From Phytobacter ursingii (GTDB taxonomy: Bacteria > Pseudomonadota > Gammaproteobacteria > Enterobacterales > Enterobacteriaceae): a stretch of 64,000 nt of DNA. The stretch lies in the NCBI GenBank assembly GCA_901456055.1, contig CABDWT010000017.1, positions 62,001 through 126,000 of the forward strand, in the 5' to 3' direction. The notes under the pieces are model-generated. The model was given only the letters and a program-made list of their open reading frames with translations, was not told the DNA's origin and did no database searches. The translations under genes were made by a program, and so were the position numbers. Every line of letters starts with the position of its first letter. Within the stretch, counting starts at the first letter, position 1. Shown here in pieces: positions 54,971 through 64,000 of the stretch.

Positions 54971-55633
54971 TTACTTATGGGAAACATCAAACATGGTGGC
55001 ATCTGTCGCCATGTTATCAATAACCTGTTTCAGTGTATCCACCGTCATCGGTGCGTTGGCATTGCTCAGGCTTTTACCCTCGCCCTGACGCACCACTTTA
55101 ATAACCGGTTTATTGGTCTGTGCGTCAATCAGTTCGCCTTCGAAATAAAGATGCGTATCCATGGTTCGGTGCCCTGTAGCCGCCTGCGTACCGGCAATCA
55201 CCATCGCAACCGGGATCACTTCATAGAACTGCAGGCCTTGCTTACTGCTATCCACACCGGTAATGGCGCCACGGAAAATCAGGCTATGCGCGCCTGGAGA
55301 GGTCACCAGCGGTTTACGCTGCGCGGCTGCGGCTTTCAGTTTGGTGTTCGTATAGGTCAATAGCCCGTCCAGCGTTTGTTGGCTGACCTGGCTGGTCGGT
55401 TTTGCTACCGGATAATAGGTCACCGGATGGTAAACAATACTGTCGTATTTATTCAGGTCGAATGACGGATCCACCCAGCGCAATACGGGCTTACCGCTTG
55501 CGGATGTTGTTTGCTGTAAGTTGGAATAATCTTTTAAGAAGCCAGAGTATTGTTCAGGTTGAGTGACTTTTGATGCACAGCCGGATAATGCAAGCAGGCC
55601 AGCAAGCACGGCAACGTTTAATACAGTTCGCAT
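54971..55633 (-). CDS. DUF3313-type outer membrane lipoprotein
   Basis: The 220-residue protein starts MRTVLNVAVLAGLLALSGCASK, a lipoprotein signal with Cys19 as lipid attachment in LSGC. Residues after Cys are AS, so transport to the outer membrane is expected. The body matches DUF3313 (lipoproteins of unknown function) with VLRWVDPSFDLNKYDSIVYHPV. The start is the Met giving a proper signal; a frame extending 87 bases upstream is not convincing. Confidence 0.85.
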   Translation of the reverse strand: MRTVLNVAVLAGLLALSGCASKVTQPEQYSGFLKDYSNLQQTTSASGKPVLRWVDPSFDLNKYDSIVYHPVTYYPVAKPTSQVSQQTLDGLLTYTNTKLKAAAAQRKPLVTSPGAHSLIFRGAITGVDSSKQGLQFYEVIPVAMVIAGTQAATGHRTMDTHLYFEGELIDAQTNKPVIKVVRQGEGKSLSNANAPMTVDTLKQVIDNMATDATMFDVSHK

Positions 55634-55763
55634 GGAGGTTCCCTTTGAGTTTATATATGCATTAAAAGTTATAGCAAACAACCGACTACGACGATGGCAG
55701 AAAAAAGCTGTCTTGCTCAAAATTCAGAAAAAAATAATACTCGCTGCCCGATAAACTATCGCG

Positions 55764-55786
55764 GCGCCGGTGCAAAACACCGGCGC
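55764..55786 (-). terminator. hairpin after the second DppA-like gene
   Basis: GCGCCGGTG pairs with CACCGGCGC across a five-base loop, 7 bp beyond the stop on the minus strand. The T run is poor. Confidence 0.6.
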
Positions 55787-55792
55787 AAATGA

Positions 55793-57388
55793 TTATTTAT
55801 TGATATCGACCTGGTAAAAAATATGTTTGCCAAACGGGTCGACTTCATAGCCTTTTACGTCATTACGTACAGGTTCGAAAATCGTTGAGTGCGCAATCAT
55901 TACCGCAGGCATTTGATCGTGCATCATCTGCTGGGCCTCTTTATATAGCGCCACGCGTTTGTCGTGATCGGTAATGGTTTTCGCTTCGGCGATAATTTTA
56001 TCAAACGGCTGGTAACACCATTTTGACGAGTTAGAACCGCCATTCGCAGACTGACAGGTAAACAGCGGGCCAAAGAAGTTATCCGGATCGCCGGTAGCCG
56101 TTGTCCACCCCATTAGCGCCGCCTGATGCTCGCCACCTTTAACCCTTTTTAAATATTCCCCCCATTCATACGTGACAATTTTCGCATTGACTCCGACTTT
56201 CGCCCAGTCGGCCTGAATCATCTCGGCCATGCGTTTTGCATTCGGATTATAGGGTCGCTGAACCGGCATCGCCCACAAATCAATCGTGGTGCCCTCTGGC
56301 AGCCCCGCTTCTTTCAATAATGCTTTGGCTTTTTGCGGATCGTAAGCGTAATCCTGCAATTCACTGTCCGCGCTCCAGACGCCTGGCGGCAGGAGATTTT
56401 TTGCGGCAGTTCCGGTGCCCTGGAATACCGCATTAATAATGGCCGGTTTATTGATGGCCATCGCCAGCGCCTGGCGCACTTTGACATTATCAAGCGGCGC
56501 TTTTTGCGTGTTAAAGGCAAGGAAACCGGTATTCAACCCCGATTTGCTCATGAGCGTAATGTCTTTGTTTTCTTTCAGACGCGGCAAATCCGCCGGGTTC
56601 GGGAATGGCATCACCTGACATTCATTTTTTTCAAGCTTGGCCAGGCGCACTGAAGCATCTGGCGTAATGCTGAATATCAGACGGTCGATTTTCGCTTTGC
56701 CCTGCCAGTATTCCGGGAAGGCGGTAAACAGAATGCGCGAATCTTTCTGGTACTGGGCAAGTTTGAACGGACCGGTGCCAATCGGTTCCATATCCACTCG
56801 CTCTGGCGTCCCGGCTTTTAACATCGCATCGGCATATTCGGCAGATAAGATAGAGGCGAAATACCATGCCAGATCCGGTACGAAAGGCGCTTCCGGATGT
56901 GTCAACGTAAAGCGCACGGTATTGTCATCCACTTTATCGATAGCGGTGATCAGCTTGCCAAACTCCAGGCTCTCGAAATTGGAATAGTTGCCGTTAGAGA
57001 CGTTATGGTAAGGATGCTGAGGATCTTTTTGCCGCATAAACGAGAAAATGACGTCATCAGCATTAAAATCTCGCGTGGGGGTAAAATATTTATTGCTCTG
57101 AAACTTCACTCCTTTGCGCAGGTGGAAGGTATACACCTTGCCGTCATCGCTGACCTCCCAACGTTCTGCAAGACTCGGCTGGAGTTCGGTCGTCCCGGCT
57201 TTAAAATCGACAAGTCGGTTATAAACCGGCACCGCGCTGGCGTCGACGCTGGTGCCCGAGGTATAAAGTTGCGGGTTGAAATTCTCAGGGCTTCCTTCTG
57301 AACAGTAGACCAGGGTTTTTGCTGCCACAGAGGAACTCACTGCCAGAGCCAGCAAGGCCAGTGCAACTGTTGTCTGTTTTCTAGTCAT
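55793..57388 (-). CDS. orphan periplasmic peptide-binding protein (DppA paralogue 2)
   Basis: The 531-residue family 5 binding protein has a signal peptide ending AVSSSVAA and mature start KTLVYCSEGSPENFNPQ, closer to E. coli DppA than the paralogue at 24951. The start MTRKQTTVAL has AGGAA in place; a longer frame adds a non-signal N terminus. Like paralogue 1 it has no transporter genes beside it. It is divergent from a PepT-like peptidase, pairing peptide capture with hydrolysis. Confidence 0.92.
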   Translation of the reverse strand: MTRKQTTVALALLALAVSSSVAAKTLVYCSEGSPENFNPQLYTSGTSVDASAVPVYNRLVDFKAGTTELQPSLAERWEVSDDGKVYTFHLRKGVKFQSNKYFTPTRDFNADDVIFSFMRQKDPQHPYHNVSNGNYSNFESLEFGKLITAIDKVDDNTVRFTLTHPEAPFVPDLAWYFASILSAEYADAMLKAGTPERVDMEPIGTGPFKLAQYQKDSRILFTAFPEYWQGKAKIDRLIFSITPDASVRLAKLEKNECQVMPFPNPADLPRLKENKDITLMSKSGLNTGFLAFNTQKAPLDNVKVRQALAMAINKPAIINAVFQGTGTAAKNLLPPGVWSADSELQDYAYDPQKAKALLKEAGLPEGTTIDLWAMPVQRPYNPNAKRMAEMIQADWAKVGVNAKIVTYEWGEYLKRVKGGEHQAALMGWTTATGDPDNFFGPLFTCQSANGGSNSSKWCYQPFDKIIAEAKTITDHDKRVALYKEAQQMMHDQMPAVMIAHSTIFEPVRNDVKGYEVDPFGKHIFYQVDINK

Positions 57389-57505
57389 AGATTTTCCTGT
57401 TGTTTTCTTTCCATGAGCCAAATAGTGCTTGTTGTTTGCGCTTTCATAAATAACATTAAAGTCATATTGCAAGCACCTGATAAGTCAAATAAAGAAGGAA
57501 TCACT

Positions 57506-58735
57506 ATGCCATCGCCCCTCGCCAGTCAATTAACGCAACGCTTCTTTCGCTATCTTGCCATCACCAGTCAAAGCGATGCGGCCGCCACGACATTACCGAC
57601 CACACCCGGACAATTCGACATGGCGCGTGCCCTGGCGCAAGAGCTGCAAACGCTGGGTCTGGATGAGATTGTGCTCGATGAACACGCCACGGTAACGGCG
57701 GTGAAAAAAGGCACGGTGCCGGGCGCGCCGCGTATTGGTTTTATCACCCATATCGACACCGTAGACGTCGGGTTATCACCGGATATTCATCCGCAAATTC
57801 TGCGTTTTCAGGGGGAAGATCTCTGTCTGAATGCTGAAAAAGAGATCTGGCTGCGGGTAGCCGAGCACCCGGAAATCAAAGCGTATCCCGATGAAGAGAT
57901 CATCTTTAGCGATGGCACCAGCGTACTGGGCGCAGATAACAAAGCCGCTGTCACGGTGGTGATGACTTTGCTGGAAAACCTGACGTCAGAACAGCAACAT
58001 GGCGATATCGTCGTGGCCTTTGTTCCGGATGAAGAAGTGGGGTTGCGTGGAGCGAAAGCGCTGGATTTAACACGTTTTGATGTTGATTTCGCCTGGACTA
58101 TCGACTGCTGTGAAAAAGGTGAAATTGTTTTTGAAAACTTCAATGCCGCCTCGGCGTCTATCGATTTTACTGGCGTTACCGCGCATCCGATGTCGGCAAA
58201 AGGCGTGCTGGTTAACCCACTGCTGATGGCCATGGATTACATCAGCCACTTTGATCGTATGCAAACGCCGGAACACACCGAAGGTCGCGAGGGCTATGTC
58301 TGGTTTAACGGAATGGAGGCCGTTCAGGGGCACGCGCATCTTAGCGCCAGCATCCGTGACTTTGATAAGGAGAGCTTCGAACGCAGAAAACAGCAGATTG
58401 CCGATGTTGCAAAAAAAATCGCCGCACAATACCCCACCGCGAAAGTGGAGTACAGCATCAGCGATATTTACAGCAATATCAGTAACGCCATCGGCGAAGA
58501 CAAGCGCGCAATTGATTTACTGTTTGAGGCCATGAACACACTTGGGATCACGCCGAAACCCACCCCCATGCGCGGCGGCACAGATGGCGCAGCGCTGTCC
58601 GCAAAAGGGTTATTGACGCCGAACTTCTTTACCGGCGCGCACAATTTCCATTCACAATTTGAGTTTCTGCCGCTGAAGTCGTTCGAGGCCTCTTACCAGG
58701 TTGCATTACAGTTGTGCCTGCTGGCGGCGCGTTAA
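57506..58735 (+). CDS. PepT-like aminotripeptidase (M20B)
   Basis: The 409-residue enzyme has M20B motifs: [10 protein letters not shown] (metal His and Asp), [12 protein letters not shown] (bridging Asp), [10 protein letters not shown] (catalytic and metal Glu) and [11 protein letters not shown] near the end. It is PepT family but not the housekeeping pepT by position, so it is probably a paralogue. AAGAAGGAA precedes the ATG. Cytoplasmic tripeptides imported with help of the neighbouring binding protein are the likely substrates. Confidence 0.9.
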   Translation: MPSPLASQLTQRFFRYLAITSQSDAAATTLPTTPGQFDMARALAQELQTLGLDEIVLDEHATVTAVKKGTVPGAPRIGFITHIDTVDVGLSPDIHPQILRFQGEDLCLNAEKEIWLRVAEHPEIKAYPDEEIIFSDGTSVLGADNKAAVTVVMTLLENLTSEQQHGDIVVAFVPDEEVGLRGAKALDLTRFDVDFAWTIDCCEKGEIVFENFNAASASIDFTGVTAHPMSAKGVLVNPLLMAMDYISHFDRMQTPEHTEGREGYVWFNGMEAVQGHAHLSASIRDFDKESFERRKQQIADVAKKIAAQYPTAKVEYSISDIYSNISNAIGEDKRAIDLLFEAMNTLGITPKPTPMRGGTDGAALSAKGLLTPNFFTGAHNFHSQFEFLPLKSFEASYQVALQLCLLAAR

Positions 58736-59325
58736 GCTTTTCGCGCCAGTAAAGTCGCAAAACGCAACTTAATGCGATTGCCATTGGCGTCGGTGCGGTG
58801 CAACTCACCGACGTCTTCATTGTATTTTTCCAGTTCCCAGCCTGCGTAGTAGTTACGCAATTCATTCTCTTTAAAAGCAAACGGGAAACCGACGGTGCAT
58901 GGGAAATCAGCGGTATCCATTGCCGCCACGATCAGGTTATAGCCTCCTGATTTCGTGCAGCGCTGCATATTGGCGATCAGACCCGGAATGGTTTGCGATT
59001 CAAGAAACATCAGCACCACGGTTGAGAGAATAAAATCGTATTCGCCCTCAAAGCTGAGTGCATTCAAATCCACAACGGCAGTTTGCAGGTTGGTAAGCCC
59101 CTCAGCCTGACAGATGGTCTTAATATTATTGATGCCAGACGCATTTTTATCCCATGCAGTCACATCAAAACCGTTGGCCGCCAGATAGAGGCTGTTACGT
59201 CCGTTACCGCAGCCCAGATCCAGGGTTTTCCCCGGTTTCACAAACTGCATTGCATGCAGGACATCGGAATGGGTGCGAGTCAGTCCATATTTCTCAGTAA
59301 AATACGAATCGTCAAATGTGGTCAT
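58732..59325 (-). CDS. tehB: tellurite methyltransferase TehB
   Basis: The 197-residue SAM-dependent methyltransferase is close to E. coli TehB, which methylates tellurite and selenite. Motif I is [15 protein letters not shown] (about 36-50), followed by DVTAWDKN and [12 protein letters not shown]. It overlaps the PepT-like gene end by 4 bp. In E. coli tehB follows tehA in one operon; here nothing resembling tehA lies in the 138 bp before ydcK or elsewhere in the window. Confidence 0.94.
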   Translation of the reverse strand: MTTFDDSYFTEKYGLTRTHSDVLHAMQFVKPGKTLDLGCGNGRNSLYLAANGFDVTAWDKNASGINNIKTICQAEGLTNLQTAVVDLNALSFEGEYDFILSTVVLMFLESQTIPGLIANMQRCTKSGGYNLIVAAMDTADFPCTVGFPFAFKENELRNYYAGWELEKYNEDVGELHRTDANGNRIKLRFATLLARKA

Positions 59326-59463
59326 TACCGTTCCTTAACTTTTTCATGTATAAGCGCAAAACTTATAAGTTGCATTTGGAATGCATTTTATGTTTTTTCA
59401 TTCTGAATAGCCAGTATCGCAAAGTTTGCTACGTTTATCGTGGGGAAATAACGGAAGCAAACA

Positions 59464-60444
59464 ATGAATAAATACCGACTCAGTGATGAGCGCCGTGCGT
59501 TCAGTTACCAGATCAACGGCGAAAAACAGAAGGTCTCGTTGCGCCAGATTATTGCGTTACGCGACTTTGGCGACGTGACCGCAGGGACTGTCGGGGGCTG
59601 GGTGGATGAAGATACCGCCTTGTCACAGGATGGCGACTGCTGGATTTACGATGTAAACAGCATGGTATTTGCCAACAGTCATGTGCGCGATGACGCCCGT
59701 CTGACGCAACCCTGTCTTGTCTGTCATGATGTTAAAATTAGCGGCAACAGCTGGGTTGATGCTGCTGAGATAAGCCATGGCGCCGTCTTAAGTGACAACG
59801 TCACCGTGCAAACGTCTACCGTACGGGGCACCTGCCATCTGTTCGGCCATGCGCGTATTTTACACGGCTGCGAAATCATCGCCGCACAAGGTCTTACCCC
59901 GGATAATCAACAGATACTGCAAGTTTATGACCGCGCTACGGTCACCCATTCGCGCGTGGTCCACCAGGCGCAAATTTATGGCGATGCCATCGTAAAGTTT
60001 GCCTTTATCGAACATCGGGCCGAGATCTTTGATTTCGCTTTGCTGGAAGGCAATGAGCAAAATGATGTCTGGGTGTGCGATTGTGCCAAAGTTTACGGTA
60101 AAGCGCGTATTGTGGCCGGACATGAAGAGGATGCCATCCCTACTCTGCGCTATAGCGCGCAGGTTGCGGAAAATGCGACGATCGAAGGCAATTGCGTGCT
60201 CAAACATCACGTCCTTGTCGGTGGCAATGCGCATTTAATCGGCGGGCCGATTCTGCTTGATGAAAAAGTCGTTATTCAGGGAAATGCACGTATCAGAGGC
60301 AATGTACTGATCGAGCATCATATTGAAATCACCGATGACGCGGTGGTGGAAGCGCCAGAAGGCGACAGTATTTTGCTGCGTGGTCAGAAGGTCATTAATG
60401 GCACACAGTATATAACCCGTACGCCATTAGCCGGGCTGCTATGA
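59464..60444 (+). CDS. ydcK: hexapeptide-repeat protein YdcK
   Basis: The 326-residue protein matches E. coli YdcK. It is made of left-handed beta-helix hexapeptide repeats ([73 protein letters not shown]). Such folds often belong to acyltransferases, but no acceptor site is known. It lies beside rimL as in E. coli and overlaps it by 6 bp, convergent. Confidence 0.9.
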   Translation: MNKYRLSDERRAFSYQINGEKQKVSLRQIIALRDFGDVTAGTVGGWVDEDTALSQDGDCWIYDVNSMVFANSHVRDDARLTQPCLVCHDVKISGNSWVDAAEISHGAVLSDNVTVQTSTVRGTCHLFGHARILHGCEIIAAQGLTPDNQQILQVYDRATVTHSRVVHQAQIYGDAIVKFAFIEHRAEIFDFALLEGNEQNDVWVCDCAKVYGKARIVAGHEEDAIPTLRYSAQVAENATIEGNCVLKHHVLVGGNAHLIGGPILLDEKVVIQGNARIRGNVLIEHHIEITDDAVVEAPEGDSILLRGQKVINGTQYITRTPLAGLL

Positions 60445-60990
60445 TGTGTGATCGATAATCTGACCGTAAATGTTTTGATCATAAAAACTGCCGTTCAGGA
60501 ACTCCGCCTGGCGCAGACAGCCTTCGAGGATAAAACCGTTACGCAGTGCGACACGGTTACTGGCTTCGTTCGCTACGCGGCATTTAATGACAAACCGACG
60601 AACATCGCCGCGACGCGCGTAAAAAGCCATAAACGCCTGCAGGCAGGTGGATATAATCCCCTTACCCTCTTTGTCTTTATCGAGCCAGTAACCGATATAG
60701 CCGGTTTTATTCGTCGGTTCGATGGAGTTGAAAGAGAGGACACCCACCAGCACGTTATCTTCGAGGATCAGGAACATTTTGGCGTAGCCGCGCTGATGCA
60801 GGACGATATTGCTTTGCGCGGTTTGCCGGGTCTGGTCAACCGAGCGGACATGCTGCGGCCAGTCCAGAAAGTGCTGTAGCCATTCGCGATTTTTAACGAT
60901 CAATTGGTGTAGATCGTGAACAAAACGCTCATCAATGGCATGCAGCGCCAGATGGTCGTTGACGACGATCAGGTTGTCGGTGGATTCCAT
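60439..60990 (-). CDS. rimL: ribosomal protein L7/L12 serine N-acetyltransferase RimL
   Basis: The 183-residue GNAT enzyme aligns with E. coli RimL (179 residues), which acetylates the N-terminal Ser of L12 to make L7. Conserved stretches are [29 protein letters not shown] (acetyl-CoA loop) and [33 protein letters not shown] (pieces). Identity seems moderate, so the assignment leans also on the ydcK neighbour. The gene ydcH, next to rimL in E. coli, is absent here. Confidence 0.9.
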   Translation of the reverse strand: MESTDNLIVVNDHLALHAIDERFVHDLHQLIVKNREWLQHFLDWPQHVRSVDQTRQTAQSNIVLHQRGYAKMFLILEDNVLVGVLSFNSIEPTNKTGYIGYWLDKDKEGKGIISTCLQAFMAFYARRGDVRRFVIKCRVANEASNRVALRNGFILEGCLRQAEFLNGSFYDQNIYGQIIDHTS

Positions 60991-61008
60991 AACATCTCCT
61001 CATATCAG

Positions 61009-61031
61009 AACCTCCCTCCCGGAGGGAGGTT
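61009..61031 (-). terminator. hairpin downstream of opgD
   Basis: AACCTCCCTCC and GGAGGGAGGTT are separated by one base, an almost perfect palindrome 7 bp beyond the opgD stop. Confidence 0.65.
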
Positions 61032-61037
61032 TCCGAT

Positions 61038-62693
61038 TTAGCGCATGATGCGATCATCCACGTAGTTGCGCTTATCCGGCGCGGGCGGAAAATACTGATA
61101 CAACCAGGTCTCGCTGATCGCATCGCCCTGACAGCGCAGGAAGAGACGCATTTCAACCGGGTCGGTGGAATTGGACGTTGGATACCAGTCGAACAGAATA
61201 CGGTAGCCGTCGAAGGGCTCAACGTACAGGATTTCAACCTGCTTAGCTTCCCCATTCGACAAGGTGATAACGGGTTCAATCCCCTTCGGCGCAGCGGCTT
61301 TCAGATCGCCGCCGACAAAATCAATGGCGAAACGACGAGCCCATTTTTCCGGGTAATGTTCGCCCGGTGCCCACCCTTCCGGGAAGCCCCCCATACCGGT
61401 ACGCGTGGCATAGACACGCGCCAGTGGTGAACGTACCGGCGGCATAGCGCTCCAGTACAGACGATATTGAAAAGCCAGTTCGTCACCTGCACGAACCGGT
61501 TTCTCCGGCTGCCAGAAACAGACCACGTTATCCAGGGTTTCACCCGTAGTCGGGATCTCCATTAATCCGACGCTGCCTTTACCCCATTGGTTACGCGGCT
61601 CGACCCACAGGCTTGGGCGTTTGTTATACCAGCCCATTACGTCCTGATAATGAGAAAAGTCGCGGTCCAGTTGCAGTAAGCCAAAACCTTTCGGATTGTC
61701 GTCCAAAAAGGCGTTGAATTGCAGTTTCTGCGGGTTATTCAGGGGACGACAAACCCACTCTCCATTGCCGCGCCACATGGCCAGCCGATCGGAGTCATGG
61801 ATCTGCGGATGAATGGTATCGCACACGCGACGTTCATTGTTACCACAGCTAAACATACTGGTCATCGGCGCAATACCCAGCTGTTTGATGTCCTTACGCG
61901 CATACAGGTGGTTATCCACCTCCATGATCACCTGGCTCTGTTCACAGTGGATCACGAATTTGTATGCCCCGGTCAGACTCGGGCTGTCGAGCAAGGTATA
62001 GACCGTAAATGAGGTATCTGTGGCTTTCGCGGTTTCAAACCAGAATGCGGTGAAGTCCGGAAACTCTTCCGGAGTGTCCGTAAAGGTGTCGATTGCCGCG
62101 CCACGAGCAGAAAGCCCGTACTGATAAGTACTGTCTACCGCGCGGAAATAGCTGGCCCCCAGGAAAGAAACGATATCGCGACGTGCCAGCTCAGGCGCTT
62201 TAAAGGCGCGGAAACCGGCAAACCCCAGATCGCTTTGCCCTTCGAGCTGCTTTGTGTCAACGCCCGCGTCATGGTAGTTAAATAATTCAGGACGGAAATG
62301 AATTTCTCGCGCCTGTTGGGTGGCGGGATCGAGCGAGAACATGCGCACCCGGCGACGGAACCCCATCCCCATATGGAAAAACTGCACGTCCAACTGACGA
62401 CCTTCAACATTGTTCCACAGGGAATGCTGCGCATCGTACTGAATGGCGTTGTAGGCCTGTGGCGTCATGTTGGCGAGCGTATCCGGCAAAGGACGCGGCG
62501 CGCCGCCCCACGGCTGCTGCGCCAGGTCATGCGCCATGGACTGCAAGACGGAAAAATCGAAACGACGACTCTGACCATCGGCGATATCGGAATCTGCAGC
62601 AAACGCCGCACGGGAGAACAGAGAAGCAAAGCCGGAAGTCCCGCACGCTGCGGCCAGCGCCATTGATGCCTTAATGAAACGTCTGCGGTTCAT
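61038..62693 (-). CDS. opgD: glucan biosynthesis protein OpgD (MdoD)
   Basis: The 551-residue protein has exactly the E. coli OpgD length. It begins with a twin-arginine signal, [19 protein letters not shown], cleaved near FSRAAFA. The periplasmic OpgG/OpgD fold follows, from [18 protein letters not shown] to the conserved [18 protein letters not shown]. It shapes the backbone of osmoregulated periplasmic glucans. A frame extending to 63041 is rejected because the Tat signal fixes the start. The 386 bp upstream hold the promoter and the terminator of the next gene only. Confidence 0.95.
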   Translation of the reverse strand: MNRRRFIKASMALAAACGTSGFASLFSRAAFAADSDIADGQSRRFDFSVLQSMAHDLAQQPWGGAPRPLPDTLANMTPQAYNAIQYDAQHSLWNNVEGRQLDVQFFHMGMGFRRRVRMFSLDPATQQAREIHFRPELFNYHDAGVDTKQLEGQSDLGFAGFRAFKAPELARRDIVSFLGASYFRAVDSTYQYGLSARGAAIDTFTDTPEEFPDFTAFWFETAKATDTSFTVYTLLDSPSLTGAYKFVIHCEQSQVIMEVDNHLYARKDIKQLGIAPMTSMFSCGNNERRVCDTIHPQIHDSDRLAMWRGNGEWVCRPLNNPQKLQFNAFLDDNPKGFGLLQLDRDFSHYQDVMGWYNKRPSLWVEPRNQWGKGSVGLMEIPTTGETLDNVVCFWQPEKPVRAGDELAFQYRLYWSAMPPVRSPLARVYATRTGMGGFPEGWAPGEHYPEKWARRFAIDFVGGDLKAAAPKGIEPVITLSNGEAKQVEILYVEPFDGYRILFDWYPTSNSTDPVEMRLFLRCQGDAISETWLYQYFPPAPDKRNYVDDRIMR

Positions 62694-63030
62694 GCCTGAT
62701 AATACGTCCTTATGGTCGTGAGAAGCGGTGTTGTACAAAACAAAACCACGGCAAAAGCTAACAGTTATGACCGCACACTCTAGACAAAATTGATTGAGAA
62801 TCCAATTGCTGGCGGGTGATATTCTGCGCAAAGCTGGAAATATTTTTGTCGATGGGAGCGGCCTGAAAACTGTGTAAAGAAAGGTATGATTTTTACTGCG
62901 CGGAAAATATCCCGTTACGTTGCTCACTGCATCGCTGCCCTTTTTCGCACCAGGGGCATAAAGCAAGATGACGGTACGAAAGCAGTGAAGAGCGTAGAAA
63001 GCCAGGGATGCGCAGGGATTTCTGATATAA

Positions 63031-63063
63031 AAAGACCCCATCCGGACATCAACGGTTGGGGTC
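63031..63063 (-). terminator. terminator of the HisJ/ArgT-like gene
   Basis: On the minus strand GACCCCA pairs with TGGGGTC across a 16-base loop, followed by TCTTTTTAT. It begins 17 bp after the stop. Confidence 0.85.
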
Positions 63064-63079
63064 AGAAAAGGTCGGCTTA

Positions 63080-63859
63080 TTATTTAGCGCTGACGCTCAC
63101 ATCAATACCGGGGAAGTATTTCTCCGCCAGCGTTTTGATGGTGCCATCGGCGCGTACTTTATCAATTGCGGCGTCGAGTTGCTTTTTGGTGGCCTCATCA
63201 CCTTTACGCAACCCGAAACCGATGCCACTGCCGAGGATCGTATCGTCAGATACCGGTTTGCCAATAAAGCCAAAGCCTTTACCCTGCGGTTTGCTCAGGA
63301 AACCTGCCTGCCCGGCCGCTGACATGACCAGCGAGGCGTCAATGCGACCATTCAGCAAATCACCCCAGGCCATATTCTGATCTTTATAAGACACCACGGT
63401 GACACCGTGCTTTTCCCAGTGCTCTTTTGCATAAGTTTCCTGAATGGAACCCTGCAATACACCGATAGTTTTACCCTTCAGACCTTCGGCCGTCGCTTCC
63501 ATACCATCACCCGACTTACCCACCAGTTGAGAGGGAATGCGGTAGATAGGTTGGGTAAAATCGATGCTCTGACGACGCTGCTCGGTGATATTCATCGCTG
63601 AATTGATCGCGTCAAATTTTTTCGCCACAAGACCTGGGATCAGCGCATCAAACGAGGTTTCGACCCAGGTACATTTCAGTTCTGCGGCTTTACAGATGGC
63701 GTTGCCCAGCTCGATATCAAAACCTTCCAGTTGGCCAGAAGCATTGCGGCTTTCAAACGGTGGATATTCCGCTTCCAGGCCATAGCGTAACTGGGTTGCT
63801 GCGAAAGAAGATAATGAGCAAAGCATGCCCATGCCCAGAAAGAGTGCTTTCAATTTCAC
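63080..63859 (-). CDS. periplasmic basic amino acid-binding protein (HisJ/ArgT family)
   Basis: The 259-residue protein has a signal peptide ([20 protein letters not shown]). It then has family 3 binding-protein motifs: [21 protein letters not shown] (in pieces), [21 protein letters not shown], and [22 protein letters not shown] with the paired Cys of the LAO/HisJ group. Translation starts at GTG with AAGGAG upstream. No permease is nearby, so it may feed HisQMP or another transporter. It follows an aminotransferase gene by 12 bp, suggesting a two-gene unit for amino acid uptake and use. Confidence 0.9.
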   Translation of the reverse strand: MKLKALFLGMGMLCSLSSFAATQLRYGLEAEYPPFESRNASGQLEGFDIELGNAICKAAELKCTWVETSFDALIPGLVAKKFDAINSAMNITEQRRQSIDFTQPIYRIPSQLVGKSGDGMEATAEGLKGKTIGVLQGSIQETYAKEHWEKHGVTVVSYKDQNMAWGDLLNGRIDASLVMSAAGQAGFLSKPQGKGFGFIGKPVSDDTILGSGIGFGLRKGDEATKKQLDAAIDKVRADGTIKTLAEKYFPGIDVSVSAK

Positions 63860-63871
63860 GGTTAACGCTCC

Positions 63872-64000
63872 TTAGCGTGGCTTAACACGACACAGGGCCT
63901 GCGCGCCTGCTCTGAGTGTGGCCTCATCTTTGGCAAAAGAGAGGCGAATCAATTTGTTATCAGTACCATCAGTGTAAAACGCCGATAACGGAATGGTGGC
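63872..64000 (-). CDS. class I/II aminotransferase, C-terminal end only
   Basis: Only the last 42 codons are present, running off the window end. The sequence AAIPLSAFY-like: ATIPLSAFYTDGTDN then KLIRLSFAKDEATLRAGAQAL resembles the end of KAT/YbdL-type methionine aminotransferases (IPLSxF...KLIRLxFAK). PLP-binding residues are outside the window. Substrate cannot be judged. Confidence 0.75.
   Translation of the reverse strand, partial: ATIPLSAFYTDGTDNKLIRLSFAKDEATLRAGAQALCRVKPR

Noticed and set aside
62694-63041. N-terminal extension of opgD by 116 codons
   Set aside because: The twin-arginine signal at the internal Met and the 551-residue family length fix the start at 62693.
1-64000. CRISPR arrays, tRNA or rRNA genes, phage attachment sites
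   Set aside because: No regular spaced repeats, no tRNA-like cloverleaf sequence and no integrase were seen on reading both strands.

Overview
The window is chromosomal DNA of an enterobacterium close to Salmonella and Citrobacter. Most of it reads as the block that in E. coli K-12 runs from yddH/pptA through ansP, yncE, yncD, curA, mnaT and ydcZ to the ydcSTUV-patD operon, ydcR, rlhA, ydcN, ydcO, tehB, ydcK, rimL and opgD. Genes absent from K-12 are set into it: srfABC, an L-talarate/galactarate dehydratase cluster, an S-alkylcysteine-type salvage operon, a CioAB-type oxidase and a FIST-domain chemoreceptor. No rRNA, tRNA, intact insertion sequence, prophage or CRISPR array was seen. The species is inferred from remembered protein sequences and gene order and is not proven.

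Layout. 0-1.5 kb: the end of a flavin reductase-like gene, pptA and yncG, with a short dispersed repeat. 1.5-6.4 kb: a P-loop kinase-like gene, a LacI-family repressor, an acid-sugar dehydratase, the remnant of a second dehydratase and an MFS transporter. The regulated genes share near-identical LacI-type operators. 6.4-13.1 kb: a seven-gene minus-strand operon holding two flavin-dependent monooxygenase-family proteins, an M20D amidohydrolase, a GNAT acetyltransferase and a polar amino acid ABC transporter. Its gene content matches the Bacillus yxeKLMNOP and ytmI-type operons for salvage of S-modified cysteines. 13.2-13.5 kb: a MITE-like element with terminal inverted repeats that shares about 110 bp with the repeat near position 400.

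13.9-26.5 kb: ansP, yncE and yncD (pqqU) with a Fur-like box between the last two, an HBM-type chemoreceptor, mcbR, curA, an XRE-cupin regulator, mnaT, ydcZ, ydcY and an orphan DppA-like binding protein. 26.8-33.4 kb: srfABC, in which SrfA looks membrane anchored, SrfB carries actin/Hsp70-type ATPase motifs and SrfC has a degenerate P-loop. 33.4-36 kb: two GhoT/OrtT-type membrane peptides, a perfect FNR-type palindrome, a candidate 25-residue ORF and four small uncharacterised genes. 36.2-43.3 kb: the putrescine/gamma-aminobutyraldehyde operon ydcSTUV-patD and the divergent MocR regulator ydcR.

43.5-46 kb: cioAB plus a DUF2474 subunit. 46.1-48.1 kb: a soluble FIST-MCP receptor with a good sigma-28 promoter. 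48.5-53.9 kb: a repeat-rich exported protein, rlhA, a 127-bp ERIC element, and ydcN/ydcO with paired operators 31 bp apart, followed by an AraC regulator. 54-59.3 kb: a DMT exporter, a DUF3313 lipoprotein, a second DppA-like protein divergent from a PepT-like peptidase, and tehB without tehA. 59.5-64 kb: ydcK, rimL, opgD, a HisJ/ArgT-like binding protein and the end of an aminotransferase gene. The main themes are scavenging of amino acids, peptides and sulfur compounds, sugar-acid catabolism and chemotaxis. The least understood parts are srfABC, the small-gene pocket and the FIST receptor.
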